Assembly (NCBI RefSeq): GCF_019024285.1 | Contig: NZ_WMKZ01000027.1 | Span: 1-64,000, forward strand | Source: Alkalihalobacterium elongatum | GTDB taxonomy: Bacteria; Bacillota; Bacilli; Bacillales; Bacillaceae_F | DNA length: 64,000 nt | Direction of reading: 5' to 3' | Shown: positions 53,699-64,000 of the stretch, in pieces | Numbering within the stretch: position 1 is the stretch's first letter | Layout of the letters: each line of letters starts with the position of its first letter | Made by a program: the position numbers and the translations under genes | The notes under the pieces: model-generated | The model's input: only the letters and a program-made list of their open reading frames with translations | Database searches by the model: none | Told to the model about the DNA's origin: nothing

Positions 53699-54387
53699 TA
53701 TTGTTTCCCCTTTCGACTCGCAAGAATTGCTTCTGCAAATAATAGATCTTCCGGTGTTGTTAACTTCATATTTAAATAATCGCCTTCAACAATTGCAACA
53801 GGTTCATTCATATTTTCAACTAAACTTGCATCATCTGTTCCTAGGAAAGACTGTTTTTTCGCTAGTTCATGTGCTTTTTTTATAAGTGACAGACGAAAAG
53901 CTTGTGGGGTTTGAACAGCCCACAAGCTTGAACGCTCCATCGTTTCTTCGACTTTGCTTTCAGTTACTTTTTTTATCGTATCTTTTACAGGAACAGCTAG
54001 AACAGCTGCTCCCGTGTCTTTTGCACATAGAACTAACTCATGAATTTTCGATTGCTCGATAAATGGTCTGGCCCCATCATGAATGAGAACGATCGTGTCA
54101 TCATTTATAGAGCCTAGTCCATTAGCTACACTAAACTGTCTTTCCGATCCACCTATAACAAAGTCATTAACTTTTTGAAGAGCATGATCTTTGATTAAAT
54201 TCATCATCATTTCTTTCTCTTCGTTATTAGTGACTAAAATGACCTCTTTACACCATGGATCTTTTTCAAATACAAGAAGAGTATGAATAATTAAGGGAAT
54301 ATTAGATAATTGCAGAAACTGTTTATTCTTGCCTGCCTTCATTCGTTTCCCTTGGCCTGCAGCAGGAATAACTACTGAATAGTTCAT
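53698..54387 (-). CDS. ispD: 2-C-methyl-D-erythritol 4-phosphate cytidylyltransferase
   Basis: At 229 residues it has [25 protein letters not shown] and TDDASLVE typical of IspD. It makes CDP-ME, and ispF follows in the pathway order. Lies directly after yacL, as in the B. subtilis clpC operon. Confidence 0.97.
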   Translation of the reverse strand: MNYSVVIPAAGQGKRMKAGKNKQFLQLSNIPLIIHTLLVFEKDPWCKEVILVTNNEEKEMMMNLIKDHALQKVNDFVIGGSERQFSVANGLGSINDDTIVLIHDGARPFIEQSKIHELVLCAKDTGAAVLAVPVKDTIKKVTESKVEETMERSSLWAVQTPQAFRLSLIKKAHELAKKQSFLGTDDASLVENMNEPVAIVEGDYLNMKLTTPEDLLFAEAILASRKGKQ

Positions 54388-54424
54388 ATCTCCTCACCAC
54401 TACTTTAATGAATTTATAAAAAAG

Positions 54425-55519
54425 TTATAATGCCTTTTCAAGTAATTTTGGTTTGGCAAAAATCATTCTCCCTGCACTCGTTTGGAGTACACTTGTTACG
54501 ATGACATCTATTTGCTTTCCAATGTAATCTCGTCCGCCTTCAACGACGATCATTGTACCGTCATCAAGATAAGCAACGCCTTGATTATGCTCTTTCCCAT
54601 CTTTAATCACTTGAACATTTAGTTCTTCTCCTGGGAGAACGACTGGCTTAACAGCGTTGGCTAAATCATTAATATTTAAAACAGAAACACCTTGCAACTC
54701 ACATACTTTGTTTAGATTAAAGTCATTTGTTACTACGATTCCTGAAAGCAATTTAGCAAGTTTCACTAACTTACTATCCACTTCTTGTATTTCCTCAAAA
54801 TCACCTTCATAGATTTCTACTTTAATCGGTAATTCCTTTTGGATTTTATTTAGAATATCTAACCCACGTCGTCCACGGTTTCGCTTTAACACATCCGACG
54901 AATCAGCAATATGCTGCAATTCTTCAAGTACGAATTCAGGAATAATTAATGTTCCTTCTAGGAAACCTGTCTTACAAATGTCAGCAATACGACCATCAAT
55001 AATGACACTTGTATCTAATAACTTCATCCTTGCTCCACTTTGTTCCTTATCGACATCTCCGTCTTTCTTCTTGTCTTTTTTGTGGGCCACTGAAAAAAGA
55101 TTTATAAGTTCATCACGCTTTTTAAATCCAATCTGAAAACCAAAATAACCAAGGAAAAATGTAATAAAAATCGGTAAAACCGAGCTGATCACAGGTACTT
55201 GAATAGCATCTATCGGAATACCAATTAAATAAGCAACAATAAGACCTACAATAAGTCCCATCGTTCCAAAGAGTACATCTGTAATCGGTGCTTTGACAAT
55301 GGCCTCTTCCATCAACCTCATCAACCCAACGATATAATCAGCTAACCAAAAAGTAGAAAGATAAAAAATAATTGCTCCAAAAACGGCTCCAGCATAAGAG
55401 CTTAAAACCCACGGTGGTAGTTCACCTAAGTTTAGTATTTCAATTAAGTCTGGTATGAATAGAAACCCTAATGTCCCACCTATTAGGACAAAAAATAGTT
55501 GAACTATTCGTTTTAGCAT
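54425..55519 (-). CDS. yacL: PIN/TRAM domain membrane protein YacL
   Basis: At 364 residues it has four N-terminal membrane segments, a charged linker, a PIN domain ([22 protein letters not shown]) and a C-terminal TRAM domain ([16 protein letters not shown]). Role unknown; it belongs to the PIN/TRAM group, whose members may be RNases. ATG 55519 has AAGGAGGTG; the frame to 55573 is not supported. It is conserved beside disA in Bacilli. Confidence 0.93.
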   Translation of the reverse strand: MLKRIVQLFFVLIGGTLGFLFIPDLIEILNLGELPPWVLSSYAGAVFGAIIFYLSTFWLADYIVGLMRLMEEAIVKAPITDVLFGTMGLIVGLIVAYLIGIPIDAIQVPVISSVLPIFITFFLGYFGFQIGFKKRDELINLFSVAHKKDKKKDGDVDKEQSGARMKLLDTSVIIDGRIADICKTGFLEGTLIIPEFVLEELQHIADSSDVLKRNRGRRGLDILNKIQKELPIKVEIYEGDFEEIQEVDSKLVKLAKLLSGIVVTNDFNLNKVCELQGVSVLNINDLANAVKPVVLPGEELNVQVIKDGKEHNQGVAYLDDGTMIVVEGGRDYIGKQIDVIVTSVLQTSAGRMIFAKPKLLEKAL

Positions 55520-55733
55520 GATTTCACCTCCTTTTACTATTATAGACAAACTTTTTCTTTTGAAACGTATCATCCTATATTTTCCACAAATTCACATAAT
55601 AAAATTTTTTTGAGTATACATTTAACGGTATCAGATGTACTTGTTCAATGTCAATTCAAAACTATCTATTATATCTCTACTGCCTAAATTCGTCAACAAT
55701 TTACAACTAGCTTAGTAGTATTGTCGAAACGTG

Positions 55734-56807
55734 TTAAATGTGACGGTCAATAAATAATTGCTCCTGAATTCGATTTAATCCATGTTTAATCATTTTCGCC
55801 CGGGCTTCTCCGATACCTTCGACTTCATCTAATTCTTTAATTGTTGCAACCATGATTTGACTTAAATCACCGTAAGTCTCTATTAGATTTTCTATTACTA
55901 ATGTTGGCAAGCGGGGTATTTTGTATAAAATGCGATACCCTCTCGGACAAACTGTTTGTTCTTGAATGTTAAAGTTTTTTGAGTACCCTAGCAATTTAAC
56001 AACCAGTTGTTCATCTAGTAGCTCATCATTGGATAACCTTTGTAAATCTTTTAACGTTTCATTTGCATCTTGTGTTGGTTCTTTCACATAATCTTTAATT
56101 AATAGAAGCGCTTCTTTTTCAATATTTGATACAAGTTCATTCAGCTGCATTGTAATTAATCGCCCTTCACTACCGAGTTCATTCACGTAGTTTAGGATTT
56201 CATTTTTAATTCGTAATACCATTTGTACGCGATGAATGACTTGAAAGACTTCTTGAAAAGTGACAAGCTCTTCAAACTCCAATGCACCTAAATTAGTAAT
56301 TCCTTGATCTAGTACTGTTTTATACTTTTCTAATGTTTGAATGGCTTGATTTGCTTTCGTTAATATCACGCCAATATCTTTTAGTGAGTATTGATGTTCG
56401 CCTTTGTACAATGTAATGACATTTCTACGTTGTGATATGGAAATAACTAAATTTCCAGTTTGTTTAGCTACTCGTTCTGCTGTCCTATGGCGAATACCTG
56501 TCTCATTTGATGAAATTGAATTATTAGGGTTGAGTTGTGTATTCGCATATAATATACGCTTACCATCTTCACTTAAAATGATGGCGCCGTCCATTTTTGC
56601 AAGCTCATATAAGTATGCAGGTGAAAACTCACAATCGATAAAAAAACCACCGTCTACTATATTTTGCATCTCTGTATTGTAACCTAATACAATTAATCCA
56701 CCAGTTTTTGCCCTAAGCACATTATCAATTCCATCTCTTAACGCAGTTCCTGGCGCTACGAGTTTTAAAATATCGGTGATAAACTTTCCCTTTCTTCTCT
56801 CTTCCAT
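55734..56807 (-). CDS. disA: DNA integrity scanning diadenylate cyclase DisA
   Basis: At 357 residues it has an N-terminal diadenylate cyclase domain (motifs [11 protein letters not shown] and [12 protein letters not shown]), a middle helical spine, and a C-terminal helix-hairpin-helix DNA-binding domain ([19 protein letters not shown]). It makes c-di-AMP and scans DNA for lesions, delaying sporulation or outgrowth. It begins two bases after the radA stop. Confidence 0.97.
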   Translation of the reverse strand: MEERRKGKFITDILKLVAPGTALRDGIDNVLRAKTGGLIVLGYNTEMQNIVDGGFFIDCEFSPAYLYELAKMDGAIILSEDGKRILYANTQLNPNNSISSNETGIRHRTAERVAKQTGNLVISISQRRNVITLYKGEHQYSLKDIGVILTKANQAIQTLEKYKTVLDQGITNLGALEFEELVTFQEVFQVIHRVQMVLRIKNEILNYVNELGSEGRLITMQLNELVSNIEKEALLLIKDYVKEPTQDANETLKDLQRLSNDELLDEQLVVKLLGYSKNFNIQEQTVCPRGYRILYKIPRLPTLVIENLIETYGDLSQIMVATIKELDEVEGIGEARAKMIKHGLNRIQEQLFIDRHI

Positions 56808-56809
56808 AT

Positions 56810-58186
56810 TTATCCTCCTAGTGCAACATCTAAAGCATCTTCAAGCGTTTCTACACCGATAACTTGAATATCTTTCGGAATCGTCCAGCCTCCGATATTT
56901 TTTTGAGGGATAATCGCGCGTTTGAATCCAAGTTTAGCTGCCTCATTTATGCGTTGTTCAATTCTTGCTACACGTCTAACCTCTCCTGTTAGTCCTACTT
57001 CACCAATCATGACATCTGTCGGCTGTGTAGATTGGTTTCTAAAACTTGAAGCAATACTTAGAGCGATTGCTAAATCAATTGCTGGTTCGTCTATTCGAAC
57101 TCCTCCTGCGACATTTAAATACGCATCCTGACTTTGTAGCAATAATCCTACACGCTTTTCTAGTACTGCCATTAACAAGGAAACCCGATTATGATCAATA
57201 CCAGTTGCCATTCTTCTAGGGTTACCATAGCTTGATGGAGAAACGAGTGCTTGAATTTCAACTAAGACAGGCCTTGTTCCCTCCATTGAAGCAACAACTG
57301 TTGAACCTGCAGCCCCTTCTGTTCTTTCTTCTAAAAAGATTTCAGACGGGTTAACAACTTCTTCTAAACCGCCTTCCTTCATTTCAAATATGCCGATTTC
57401 ATTCGTTGAACCAAACCGATTTTTCACTGCTCTTAATATTCGATACGTATGATGTCTTTCTCCTTCGAAGTAAAGAACTGAATCTACCATATGCTCCAGT
57501 AATTTAGGTCCAGCGATTGAACCTTGCTTTGTCACGTGGCCAACGATAAAAATAGCAATTCCTTTCGTCTTAGCTATCCTCATAAACGCCGCTGTACACT
57601 CCCTTACCTGTGAAACACTTCCAGGTGCAGATGTAACATCCTGTTGGAATACCGTCTGAATAGAATCAATAACAACAAGTGTCGGTTGAATATCATTGAT
57701 GGCTTTTTCAATATAATCGACATCTGTTTCTGAAAGTACATACAGTTGATCAGCTAAAACTCCTAACCGATCTGCTCTTAACTTTGTTTGTTTCATAGAT
57801 TCTTCCCCAGAGATATACAGTACTTTATATGAGTTTTTTGCTAGTTGGAAAGACAGCTGTAGCAATATCGTAGACTTTCCAATCCCAGGGTCCCCCCCAA
57901 CCAATACGAGTGAGCCTGGCACGATACCACCGCCTAATACACGATTTAATTCTTTCATTTCAGTACTAATTCTCTCTTCAAGCTCATTTTCCACTTTTGT
58001 TATCGGTTGTGGCTTGCTTGTCGTTTCCGAGCGCTCTCCAGTAACAAAGCTTCGTCCCTTTGTCGCTGACTCTACAAACTCTTCAACCATTGAATTCCAA
58101 CTCTGACAACCTGGGCATTTACCCATCCACTTTGTTGATTCATAACCACACTCTTGACATACGAACTTCGTTTTCTTTTTCGCCAT
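56810..58186 (-). CDS. radA: DNA repair protein RadA (Sms)
   Basis: At 458 residues it has a zinc finger ([18 protein letters not shown]), a RecA-like ATPase ([10 protein letters not shown]), the KNRFG motif, and a C-terminal Lon-like domain. It acts in branched-DNA processing and interacts with DisA; the two adjoin here. It lies about 215 bases downstream of clpC and may be read from it or separately. Confidence 0.97.
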   Translation of the reverse strand: MAKKKTKFVCQECGYESTKWMGKCPGCQSWNSMVEEFVESATKGRSFVTGERSETTSKPQPITKVENELEERISTEMKELNRVLGGGIVPGSLVLVGGDPGIGKSTILLQLSFQLAKNSYKVLYISGEESMKQTKLRADRLGVLADQLYVLSETDVDYIEKAINDIQPTLVVIDSIQTVFQQDVTSAPGSVSQVRECTAAFMRIAKTKGIAIFIVGHVTKQGSIAGPKLLEHMVDSVLYFEGERHHTYRILRAVKNRFGSTNEIGIFEMKEGGLEEVVNPSEIFLEERTEGAAGSTVVASMEGTRPVLVEIQALVSPSSYGNPRRMATGIDHNRVSLLMAVLEKRVGLLLQSQDAYLNVAGGVRIDEPAIDLAIALSIASSFRNQSTQPTDVMIGEVGLTGEVRRVARIEQRINEAAKLGFKRAIIPQKNIGGWTIPKDIQVIGVETLEDALDVALGG

Positions 58187-58347
58187 TCTGTTCCCCTCTT
58201 TATAACCTACTCTTATAGTAATTGTATCATGAATGGTTTTTAGAAAAACACGACATATTACGAAGAATGGTTAAAATCCGATCATGTATTTACTACCTTT
58301 TTATTATGATCCCAAAACAACAACGTTTTTCAACCGCGCTCTTTGAT

Positions 58348-58383
58348 AAAAAAGAACTGAAGGAGAAAGCTCTCCCCCAGTTC
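58348..58383 (-). terminator. Terminator after clpC
   Basis: GAACTG (58354-58359) and CAGTTC (58378-58383) flank an inner stem; on the minus strand TTCTTTTTTATC follows. It separates the CtsR regulon genes from radA, so radA probably depends on partial read-through or its own start. Confidence 0.8.
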
Positions 58384-58401
58384 GCCTTAATACTCATTAC
58401 T

Positions 58402-60843
58402 CTATACTTGTGCACCATCTTTTGTCTCAACGACAAACTCGTTATCTTTAACGTCGATAATTGCCTTTTGTCCTTTTTTAATGTTTCCTTTTAGTAGTTC
58501 TTCTGATAGACGATCTTCAACTTGCTTTTGAAGTGCTCGACGTAAAGGACGTGCACCGTATTCAGGGTCAAATCCTTCATCTGAAATTTTATCTTTTGCA
58601 GCTTCAGTCAGTTCAAATTGAATTCCTTGTTCTGCAAGACGTTTTTCTAATTGTTCAGCCATTAAGCTGATAATTTCGCGAATATGCTTTTTCTCAAGCG
58701 AGTGGAAGACTATAATTTCATCGATACGATTTAAAAACTCTGGGCGGAAGCTATTTTTTAACTCGCTCATAACTTTCCCCTTCATATCTTTATAGTTTTG
58801 ATCTTCACTATCTACTGTGAAACCTAAAGATTTATTTCTACGAAGAGTGCTTGCCCCCACGTTCGAAGTCATGATTACTGCCGTATTTCTAAAGTCAACA
58901 GTACGGCCTTTAGAGTCAGTTAAGCGCCCATCTTCTAACACTTGTAATAGAATATTAAATACTTCAGGATGCGCTTTTTCAATTTCATCAAGAAGAATAA
59001 CTGAATACGGGTTACGACGAACCTTTTCAGTTAATTGTCCACCTTCATCGTGTCCAACATAACCTGGAGGTGAGCCTACTAAACGGCTTGTTGCATGCTT
59101 TTCCATATATTCAGACATATCAATACGAATAAACGCATCTTCATCACCAAATAATGTTTCAGCAACGGCACGAGCTAGCTCAGTTTTACCGACACCTGTA
59201 GGCCCTAAGAAAATAAATGATCCGATTGGTCGTTTAGGGTCTTTTAGACCTGCTCTTGCACGGCGTACAGCTTTTGAGATAGCTTTTACAGCTTCTCCTT
59301 GGCCAATAACACGTTGGTGAAGGATTTCTTCCATGCGAAGAAGACGATCAGTTTCTTCTTCTACTAGTCGAGAAACTGGAATTCCAGTCCAGCTTGTAAC
59401 TACTTGAGCAATATCTTCAACGGTAACCTCCGTATTTTCTTGCCCTTGTTTCTTTTTCCACTCATTCTTCATAGAATCCAGTTCTTCTCGTAAACGTTGT
59501 TCAGAGTCTCTTAATGATGCAGCTTTTTCAAACTCTTGACTTTGCACTGCAGCATCTTTTTCTTTGCGAGTTTCCTCTAGTCTTCCTTCAAGCTCTTTTA
59601 AGTTTGGTGGTGCTGTATACGAACGCAAACGTACTTTTGAAGCAGCTTCATCAATTAAGTCAATCGCTTTATCTGGCAGGAAACGATCAGAAATATATCG
59701 ATCTGATAATTTAACGGCCTCTTCAATCGCTGCATCTGTAATCGTTACACGATGGTGAGCCTCATAGCGATCACGTAGCCCTTTTAAAATTTGAACCGAC
59801 TCATCATTTGTTGGTTCATTGACTTGAATAGGTTGGAAGCGACGTTCTAACGCTGCATCTTTCTCAATGTACTTACGGTACTCATCTAATGTTGTTGCAC
59901 CAATACATTGTAGTTCACCACGAGCAAGTGATGGTTTTAAAATATTCGATGCATCGATTGCTCCCTCTGCACCACCAGCTCCAATAAGTGTATGCAGCTC
60001 ATCAATGAATAAAATTACGTTACCTGCTTGGCGAATTTCGTCCATTACTTTTTTCAAACGGTCCTCAAACTCACCACGGTACTTCGTTCCTGCTACTACA
60101 GTTCCCATATCAAGTGTCATAACACGTTTGTTACGTAATGTTTCAGGAACTTCATTATTAATAATTGCTTGAGCTAAACCTTCAGCAATCGCTGTTTTAC
60201 CGACACCTGGCTCCCCAATAAGGACTGGGTTATTTTTAGTACGGCGGCTTAGAACTTGAATAACTCGTTCAATTTCCTTGCTTCGCCCAATAACCGGGTC
60301 TAACCCTTCTTCTTTAGCAATTGCAGTGAGATCACGTGCTAAACTATCTAAAGTTGGCGTATTAGCATGTGTTGTATTTCCAGACTGCTGGTTACCACCA
60401 GATGCTTCACTACTGCCTAGTAACTGAAGCACTTGTTGTCGTGCTTTATTTAAGCTTACCCCTAAATTGTTTAAGACACGTGCTGCTACGCCTTCACCTT
60501 CGCGAATTAAACCTAATAAGATATGCTCAGTACCTACATATGAATGTCCAAGCTTTCGAGCCTCATCCATCGATAGCTCAATGACTTTTTTAGCACGTGG
60601 TGTATAGTGAATCGTTTTTGTTCCTTCTTGACCTGTACCAATTAACGTTTCTACTTCATTTTGAATTTTATCAGAGCCTAGCCCTAGTGCTTGAAGAGCT
60701 TTTGCAGCAATCCCTTCACCTTCACGGATAAGTCCTAGTAGAATATGCTCAGTGCCAATATTATTATGACCAAGACGAATCGCTTCCTCTTGTGCTAAAG
60801 CTAATACCTTTTGTGCTCTTTCTGTAAATCTCCCAAACATCAT
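58402..60843 (-). CDS. clpC: ATP-dependent Clp protease ATPase subunit ClpC
   Basis: At 813 residues it has two Clp_N repeats ([14 protein letters not shown] and [14 protein letters not shown]), AAA1 ([13 protein letters not shown]), a middle domain with a UVR-like coiled coil (about 420-460), AAA2 ([13 protein letters not shown]) and GARPLRRA. With ClpP and adaptor McsB it degrades arginine-phosphorylated proteins. It begins 19 bases after mcsB. Confidence 0.98.
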   Translation of the reverse strand: MMFGRFTERAQKVLALAQEEAIRLGHNNIGTEHILLGLIREGEGIAAKALQALGLGSDKIQNEVETLIGTGQEGTKTIHYTPRAKKVIELSMDEARKLGHSYVGTEHILLGLIREGEGVAARVLNNLGVSLNKARQQVLQLLGSSEASGGNQQSGNTTHANTPTLDSLARDLTAIAKEEGLDPVIGRSKEIERVIQVLSRRTKNNPVLIGEPGVGKTAIAEGLAQAIINNEVPETLRNKRVMTLDMGTVVAGTKYRGEFEDRLKKVMDEIRQAGNVILFIDELHTLIGAGGAEGAIDASNILKPSLARGELQCIGATTLDEYRKYIEKDAALERRFQPIQVNEPTNDESVQILKGLRDRYEAHHRVTITDAAIEEAVKLSDRYISDRFLPDKAIDLIDEAASKVRLRSYTAPPNLKELEGRLEETRKEKDAAVQSQEFEKAASLRDSEQRLREELDSMKNEWKKKQGQENTEVTVEDIAQVVTSWTGIPVSRLVEEETDRLLRMEEILHQRVIGQGEAVKAISKAVRRARAGLKDPKRPIGSFIFLGPTGVGKTELARAVAETLFGDEDAFIRIDMSEYMEKHATSRLVGSPPGYVGHDEGGQLTEKVRRNPYSVILLDEIEKAHPEVFNILLQVLEDGRLTDSKGRTVDFRNTAVIMTSNVGASTLRRNKSLGFTVDSEDQNYKDMKGKVMSELKNSFRPEFLNRIDEIIVFHSLEKKHIREIISLMAEQLEKRLAEQGIQFELTEAAKDKISDEGFDPEYGARPLRRALQKQVEDRLSEELLKGNIKKGQKAIIDVKDNEFVVETKDGAQV

Positions 60844-60862
60844 ATTTCATCCACCTCCAAGA

Positions 60863-61936
60863 TTATTTCCGCCCATCTTCTAAACGAAGACGTTCTCTAA
60901 TTAGTGCTGCCCTTCGCTCATCTCTTTGATTCGGAGAGAGCGCTTCCCCGGCGAACTGCTGTAAAAATCCTGGTTGAGTTAATATCATAAGTTCATTAAG
61001 GATATTCCCTGAAATACCTTGAATTAGCCCCATATCAATCCCTAACCGTACTTCAGATAAACGCTGTGCAGCTTCCTTTGACTCCATAATTCTACTATTT
61101 GATAAAACTCCAAAAGATCGATACACACGATCCTCTAATTGAACTTTTGAGGACTGTAATAGCATCTCTCTCGCTGAACGCTCTTGTTGTATTAATTGCA
61201 TAACCACACCACGCAAATCTTCAACAATATCTTGCTCTGATTTACCTAGTGTCATCTGGTTTGAAATTTGGAACAAGTTTCCTAATGCTTCACTACCTTC
61301 CCCATAAATACCTCTTACAACTAACCCAAGTTGGTTAATTGCAGGTAATATTTTGGTTAGCTTCTGTGTCATTACTAAAGCAGGAAGGTGCATCATTACA
61401 GAAGCTCTTAACCCAGTTCCTACATTGGTTGGGCAGCTAGTTAAATACCCTCTTTTCTCATCAAAAGCATAGGTCAACTTTTCCTCAATCCAATCGTCTA
61501 ACCCACTTGCGAGCACAAGTCCTTCACTTAACTGAAAGCCAGAAAACAAACATTGAATACGCAAGTGATCTTCCTCATTTATCATGATGCTAACTGACTC
61601 GTCCTCGCTTAGAAGAACAGCACCATGCTTTGATTCTTCAGATAAATGTGGACTAATTAAATGCTTTTCAACTAGTACTTTTTTTACATTTGCTTTTAAA
61701 TCGTCCATGTGAAGAAGCTCTAGTGGGCCAACTGAGTTATAGGGACTCTCCAACAAGTTTGTACTAATGTGGTTAACAATTAACTTTGCTTCCTCCATAG
61801 TAGCTAGTATGGGGAAAGTAAAATCTTTTAGGTTCCTAGCTAATCTTATTCGGCTACTCAAGACAATATCCGAATCTGGTCCATCTTTTTTCATCCAAGG
61901 GCTAATCGCTTCACTAATAAAACGTTCAAGTGACAT
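60863..61936 (-). CDS. mcsB: Protein arginine kinase McsB
   Basis: At 357 residues it has the phosphagen-kinase-like catalytic core: [24 protein letters not shown] (the catalytic loop), and GEGSEA. It phosphorylates arginines on CtsR and misfolded proteins, marking them for ClpCP. It follows mcsA by three bases. Confidence 0.98.
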   Translation of the reverse strand: MSLERFISEAISPWMKKDGPDSDIVLSSRIRLARNLKDFTFPILATMEEAKLIVNHISTNLLESPYNSVGPLELLHMDDLKANVKKVLVEKHLISPHLSEESKHGAVLLSEDESVSIMINEEDHLRIQCLFSGFQLSEGLVLASGLDDWIEEKLTYAFDEKRGYLTSCPTNVGTGLRASVMMHLPALVMTQKLTKILPAINQLGLVVRGIYGEGSEALGNLFQISNQMTLGKSEQDIVEDLRGVVMQLIQQERSAREMLLQSSKVQLEDRVYRSFGVLSNSRIMESKEAAQRLSEVRLGIDMGLIQGISGNILNELMILTQPGFLQQFAGEALSPNQRDERRAALIRERLRLEDGRK

Positions 61937-61939
61937 AAA

Positions 61940-62476
61940 TTACCCCTCCTCTTGATTGAAAATAGATTTTTCTAGAGATCTTATTTGATCTCTAACGGTC
62001 GCAGCTTCTTCAAATTCTTCTTTTGCTATATGCTGTTGTAATTCTTCTTTTAGAGAGTTAATTTTTCTGCGAACTTCTATAGTTCCACCAATTCTTTTAG
62101 GAATTTTTCCTGAATGCGAGTGATTGCCACTGTGGACTTTTTTTAGTATAGGGTCTAGCTTATCACTGAATGTTTCGTAACAAGTCGCACACCCAAACCG
62201 ACCTGTTCGTACAAATTGTTCATAAGACATATTACACTTTTTACATGTCAGTGGCTGTTTTGAAGTTACCCCTGAAGTTTGCCCTTTAGATATGGGCTGT
62301 TCAAAGTTTAATAAACCTGATAATAATTGATGAATGGAAAAGCTATTTGATCCTGGAAAGTATTCTCCTTTTTCTTTTGCACAATGCTCACATATATGAA
62401 ACTCGGTTTTTTCACCGTTAATTATTTTAGTAAAGTGTAAAGTGGCAGGACGTTTTTTACACTCCTGACATATCAT
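61940..62476 (-). CDS. mcsA: McsB activator McsA
   Basis: At 178 residues it has cysteine pairs CQEC/CEHC and CKKC/CATC that bind zinc or heavy metals, and a C-terminal UVR domain (LKEELQQHIAKEEFEEAATV). It activates McsB. It is the second gene of the CtsR operon. Confidence 0.96.
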   Translation of the reverse strand: MICQECKKRPATLHFTKIINGEKTEFHICEHCAKEKGEYFPGSNSFSIHQLLSGLLNFEQPISKGQTSGVTSKQPLTCKKCNMSYEQFVRTGRFGCATCYETFSDKLDPILKKVHSGNHSHSGKIPKRIGGTIEVRRKINSLKEELQQHIAKEEFEEAATVRDQIRSLEKSIFNQEEG

Positions 62477-62533
62477 AAAACCACCTCTCCCTTTAAAACA
62501 TTAAGTACGGTTTATGTGAAAAGAAAATCATAG

Positions 62534-63004
62534 CTACTCTCGATATTTTAAAGATTGAAGCATTGCTTTGAGAACATTAGCTCGAATAAAATCACGCAGT
62601 AAAGGGTTTGTTGTATTGAATAACGATTGATCTATAACGCTATACATTAAGTTAGCTTCACGTTTAGACACAGCGCCTTCCTCATAAAGTCTAGATATTA
62701 GATCTTCTGCATTTGCTTGATTGACCTTTTCACCGATAAGTTGGATCATTTGATCAAATAGATCTGCTTGATTATGCGCTTTTACTTTTATAATTCGAAT
62801 GTAGCCGCCTCCGCCACGTTTACTCTCTACAATATAACCTCTTTCAATTGTAAAACGTGTACTAATTACGTAATTGATTTGTGATGGAACACATTCAAAT
62901 CGTTTTGCAAGTTCACTTCTTTTAATCTCTATTAACTCTCCATCACTTTTAGTTAAAATGCTCTTCAAATACTGCTCAATTATATCTGAGATATTCCTCA
63001 TCAA
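62534..63004 (-). CDS. ctsR: Heat-shock class III repressor CtsR
   Basis: At 156 residues it has the winged helix-turn-helix (LAKRFECVPSQINYVISTRF, with RGYIVESKRGGGGYIRI glycine-rich wing) and a C-terminal domain, all CtsR-typical. It represses this operon and other clp genes and is inactivated on heat through McsB/ClpCP. An operator lies just upstream, giving autoregulation. Confidence 0.98.
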   Translation of the reverse strand: MMRNISDIIEQYLKSILTKSDGELIEIKRSELAKRFECVPSQINYVISTRFTIERGYIVESKRGGGGYIRIIKVKAHNQADLFDQMIQLIGEKVNQANAEDLISRLYEEGAVSKREANLMYSVIDQSLFNTTNPLLRDFIRANVLKAMLQSLKYRE

Positions 63005-63014
63005 TGCCCCCCTC

Positions 63015-63037
63015 CTTGACTTTGACTATATTTGACT
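63015..63037 (-). promoter_or_regulatory. CtsR operator (heptad direct repeats)
   Basis: On the minus strand AGTCAAA-TAT-AGTCAAA (63037-63021) matches the CtsR consensus of two RGTCAAA heptads three bases apart. A third GTCAAGG half-site follows directly. The operator covers the predicted start of transcription, so binding would block the promoter. Confidence 0.92.
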
Positions 63038-63043
63038 ATATTA

Positions 63044-63072
63044 ATTATAAAAAAAATTACTGAGAGTTGCAA
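63044..63072 (-). promoter_or_regulatory. SigA-type promoter of ctsR-mcsA-mcsB-clpC
   Basis: On the minus strand TTGCAA (63072-63067), 17 bases, TATAAT (63049-63044), directly followed by the CtsR operator. Confidence 0.8.
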
Positions 63073-63269
63073 ACACATACCCCTATAATTATTGCCCAAT
63101 TTATTAGTTTCATTCGATAAATGGATAAATGTATGTAAAGATTCAATTCGAGATAAGTCTAAGAAAATCCTCTTTCTCTTAGCACAAAATAGTAGAAACA
63201 TTACAGAATATCCGTTGACATTCGTACCATATTCTCAAACTATAAAATTGTAACAAAACCACCATTCAC

Positions 63270-63340
63270 TCGACTTAATACGGGCTTCCTCGACTCAATC
63301 ATTTGTCCTGTTTCTCGACTTAAAACGCAACTTTTCGACT
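63270..63340. repeat. Four TCGACTY-containing short repeats
   Basis: TCGACT occurs at 63270, 63290, 63315 and 63335, followed by T or C, with spacings of 20, 25 and 20 bases and variable sequence between. It lies in gene-free DNA upstream of ctsR. Origin and function are unknown. Confidence 0.6.
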
Positions 63341-63360
63341 TTACGTTACGCATGTGTGCA

Positions 63361-63938
63361 GTAGCTCTATAGTAATGGGTAACCGACTCCATACTATGTG
63401 ACCGACCAACAGAACTTTTGATATACCGTCAAGGTTAAAGTTTCCTAATATTAAAAAGTGTTTTTCCCAAGGGGCTCAAAAGCAAATTTACGAAAACAGC
63501 CTACTAAAAATGTAATTGTGTACTTTTTGTTGGCTATTCCCCAGCGACAATACTTTTAAACCTTTCCTTTTTACTAGGACTAGGGCCAATCCATGCAGCA
63601 CATCTTGAAGCTGGGACAGACATTCTCATATAGCTTTTTTCTCGTAAGTGTTATTATATGCTTTTGTACCGTAAACCAAGCGGTTGCTGGCTCTTCAGGC
63701 ATCGAAAGGATTTTATATAAAAGTGAATTTAAAGAATGTGTAGTGAAGAAGAAAAATTAGATATTTCTTAGATTCAATATGCTATAAAAGTGGTGATTTG
63801 AATTAATAAAATGGATATTTTTAATAAAAAACATGATATTGACTATAAAACGGGTGATTTAGCAGGTAAATGATTAACTATTTATGAATTATTATCTAAT
63901 ATATCGGCGAGACAGTTTTTTGGGGTTTTAAATACACA
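63361..63938. other. Gene-free region between 5S rRNA and ctsR
   Basis: About 580 bases without a supported gene, tRNA or insertion sequence. At 63782-63799 and 63843-63860 there is a short direct repeat, CTATAAAA then GGTGATTT, whose plus-strand reading contains YKSGDL and YKTGDL within frames broken by stops; this may be a remnant of a coding sequence. The rest looks like unstructured intergenic DNA. Confidence 0.5.
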
Positions 63939-63939
63939 A

Positions 63940-63971
63940 AAAAAGCACAATCCAATTGAATTGTGCTTTTT
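63940..63971 (-). terminator. Terminator of the rRNA operon (after 5S)
   Basis: Arms 63940-63951 and 63960-63971 (AAAAAGCACAAT type) form a 12-bp stem with an 8-base loop; on the minus strand TTTTTTTT follows. It begins at the end of the 5S gene. Confidence 0.9.
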
Positions 63972-64000
63972 GCCTAGCGACGTCCTACTCTCACAGGGGG
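63972..64000 (-). rRNA. rrf: 5S ribosomal RNA, 3' end (partial)
   Basis: On the minus strand CCCCCTGTGAGAGTAGGACG followed by TCGCTAGGC matches the 3' end of Bacillus 5S rRNA. Only 29 bases are inside the window; the rest of the operon lies to the right. Confidence 0.9.

Noticed and set aside
63001-63201. A 66-codon minus-strand frame overlapping the ctsR promoter
   Set aside because: It contains the promoter and CtsR operator and has no homology that I recognize.
63073-63938. tRNA genes or an rRNA-associated tRNA cluster after 5S
   Set aside because: No cloverleaf or TTCGA/TTCAA T-arm context with acceptor pairing was found. The TCGACT repeats are too short and lack flanking stems.

Overview
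The window is a chromosomal segment from a low-GC, endospore-forming Firmicute of the Bacillaceae. The protein sequences, ribosome binding sites, gene order and sporulation genes (sigH, gerD, kbaA, cwlD, pdaB) all fit. Gene order is close to the Bacillus subtilis interval from ctsR to pdaB that lies between two rRNA operons, read here on the minus strand. The window is bounded by rRNA at both ends: the 3' end of a 5S gene at 63972-64000, and at 1-217 the promoters and leader of a further rRNA operon whose 16S gene lies just outside. I cannot name the species. A few details (adenylate kinase without two zinc cysteines, intergenic TCGACTY repeats) may hint at an alkaliphilic Bacillus-like genus, but this is a guess.

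Reading in the direction of transcription (right to left): the CtsR-controlled heat-shock operon ctsR-mcsA-mcsB-clpC; radA-disA-yacL-ispD-ispF (repair, c-di-AMP, isoprenoid precursors); gltX; a cysteine T-box leader followed by cysE-cysS-mrnC-rlmB-rae1; sigH; rpmGB-secE-nusG; rplK-rplA; the L10 leader with rplJ-rplL; a class I methyltransferase; rpoB-rpoC; the str group rplGB-rpsL-rpsG-fusA-tuf; the S10-spc-alpha ribosomal superoperon from rpsJ to rplQ, with secY, adk, map, infA and rpoA; ecfA1-ecfA2-ecfT-truA; and rplM-rpsI behind their own promoter and leader.

Leftward of rpsI is the only clearly accessory stretch (about 5.5-9.3 kb). It holds a LysM-amidase pseudogene, a subtilisin-family protease without a signal peptide, and an orphan PAS-PAS histidine kinase of the sporulation-kinase type. 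Then comes the conserved sporulation/germination cluster ybaK, cwlD, salA, gerD (+), kbaA, pdaB (+), and a small conserved protein next to the rRNA promoters.

Most of the window makes the transcription and translation machinery, and regulatory signals are readable throughout: strong SigA-type promoters (TTGACA-17-TATAAT-like), r-protein leaders, a T-box, a CtsR operator, candidate SigE and SigG promoters, and terminators. Several start codons are non-AUG (rpoB, rpoC and probably salA TTG; kbaA, rplA, rplK and sigH GTG). I found no CRISPR, prophage, transposase or defence system, and no strong candidate for an undescribed system. The best leads are the decayed amidase with its duplicated rpsI-like terminator, the TCGACTY repeats upstream of ctsR, and the structured leaders of the ribosomal operons.
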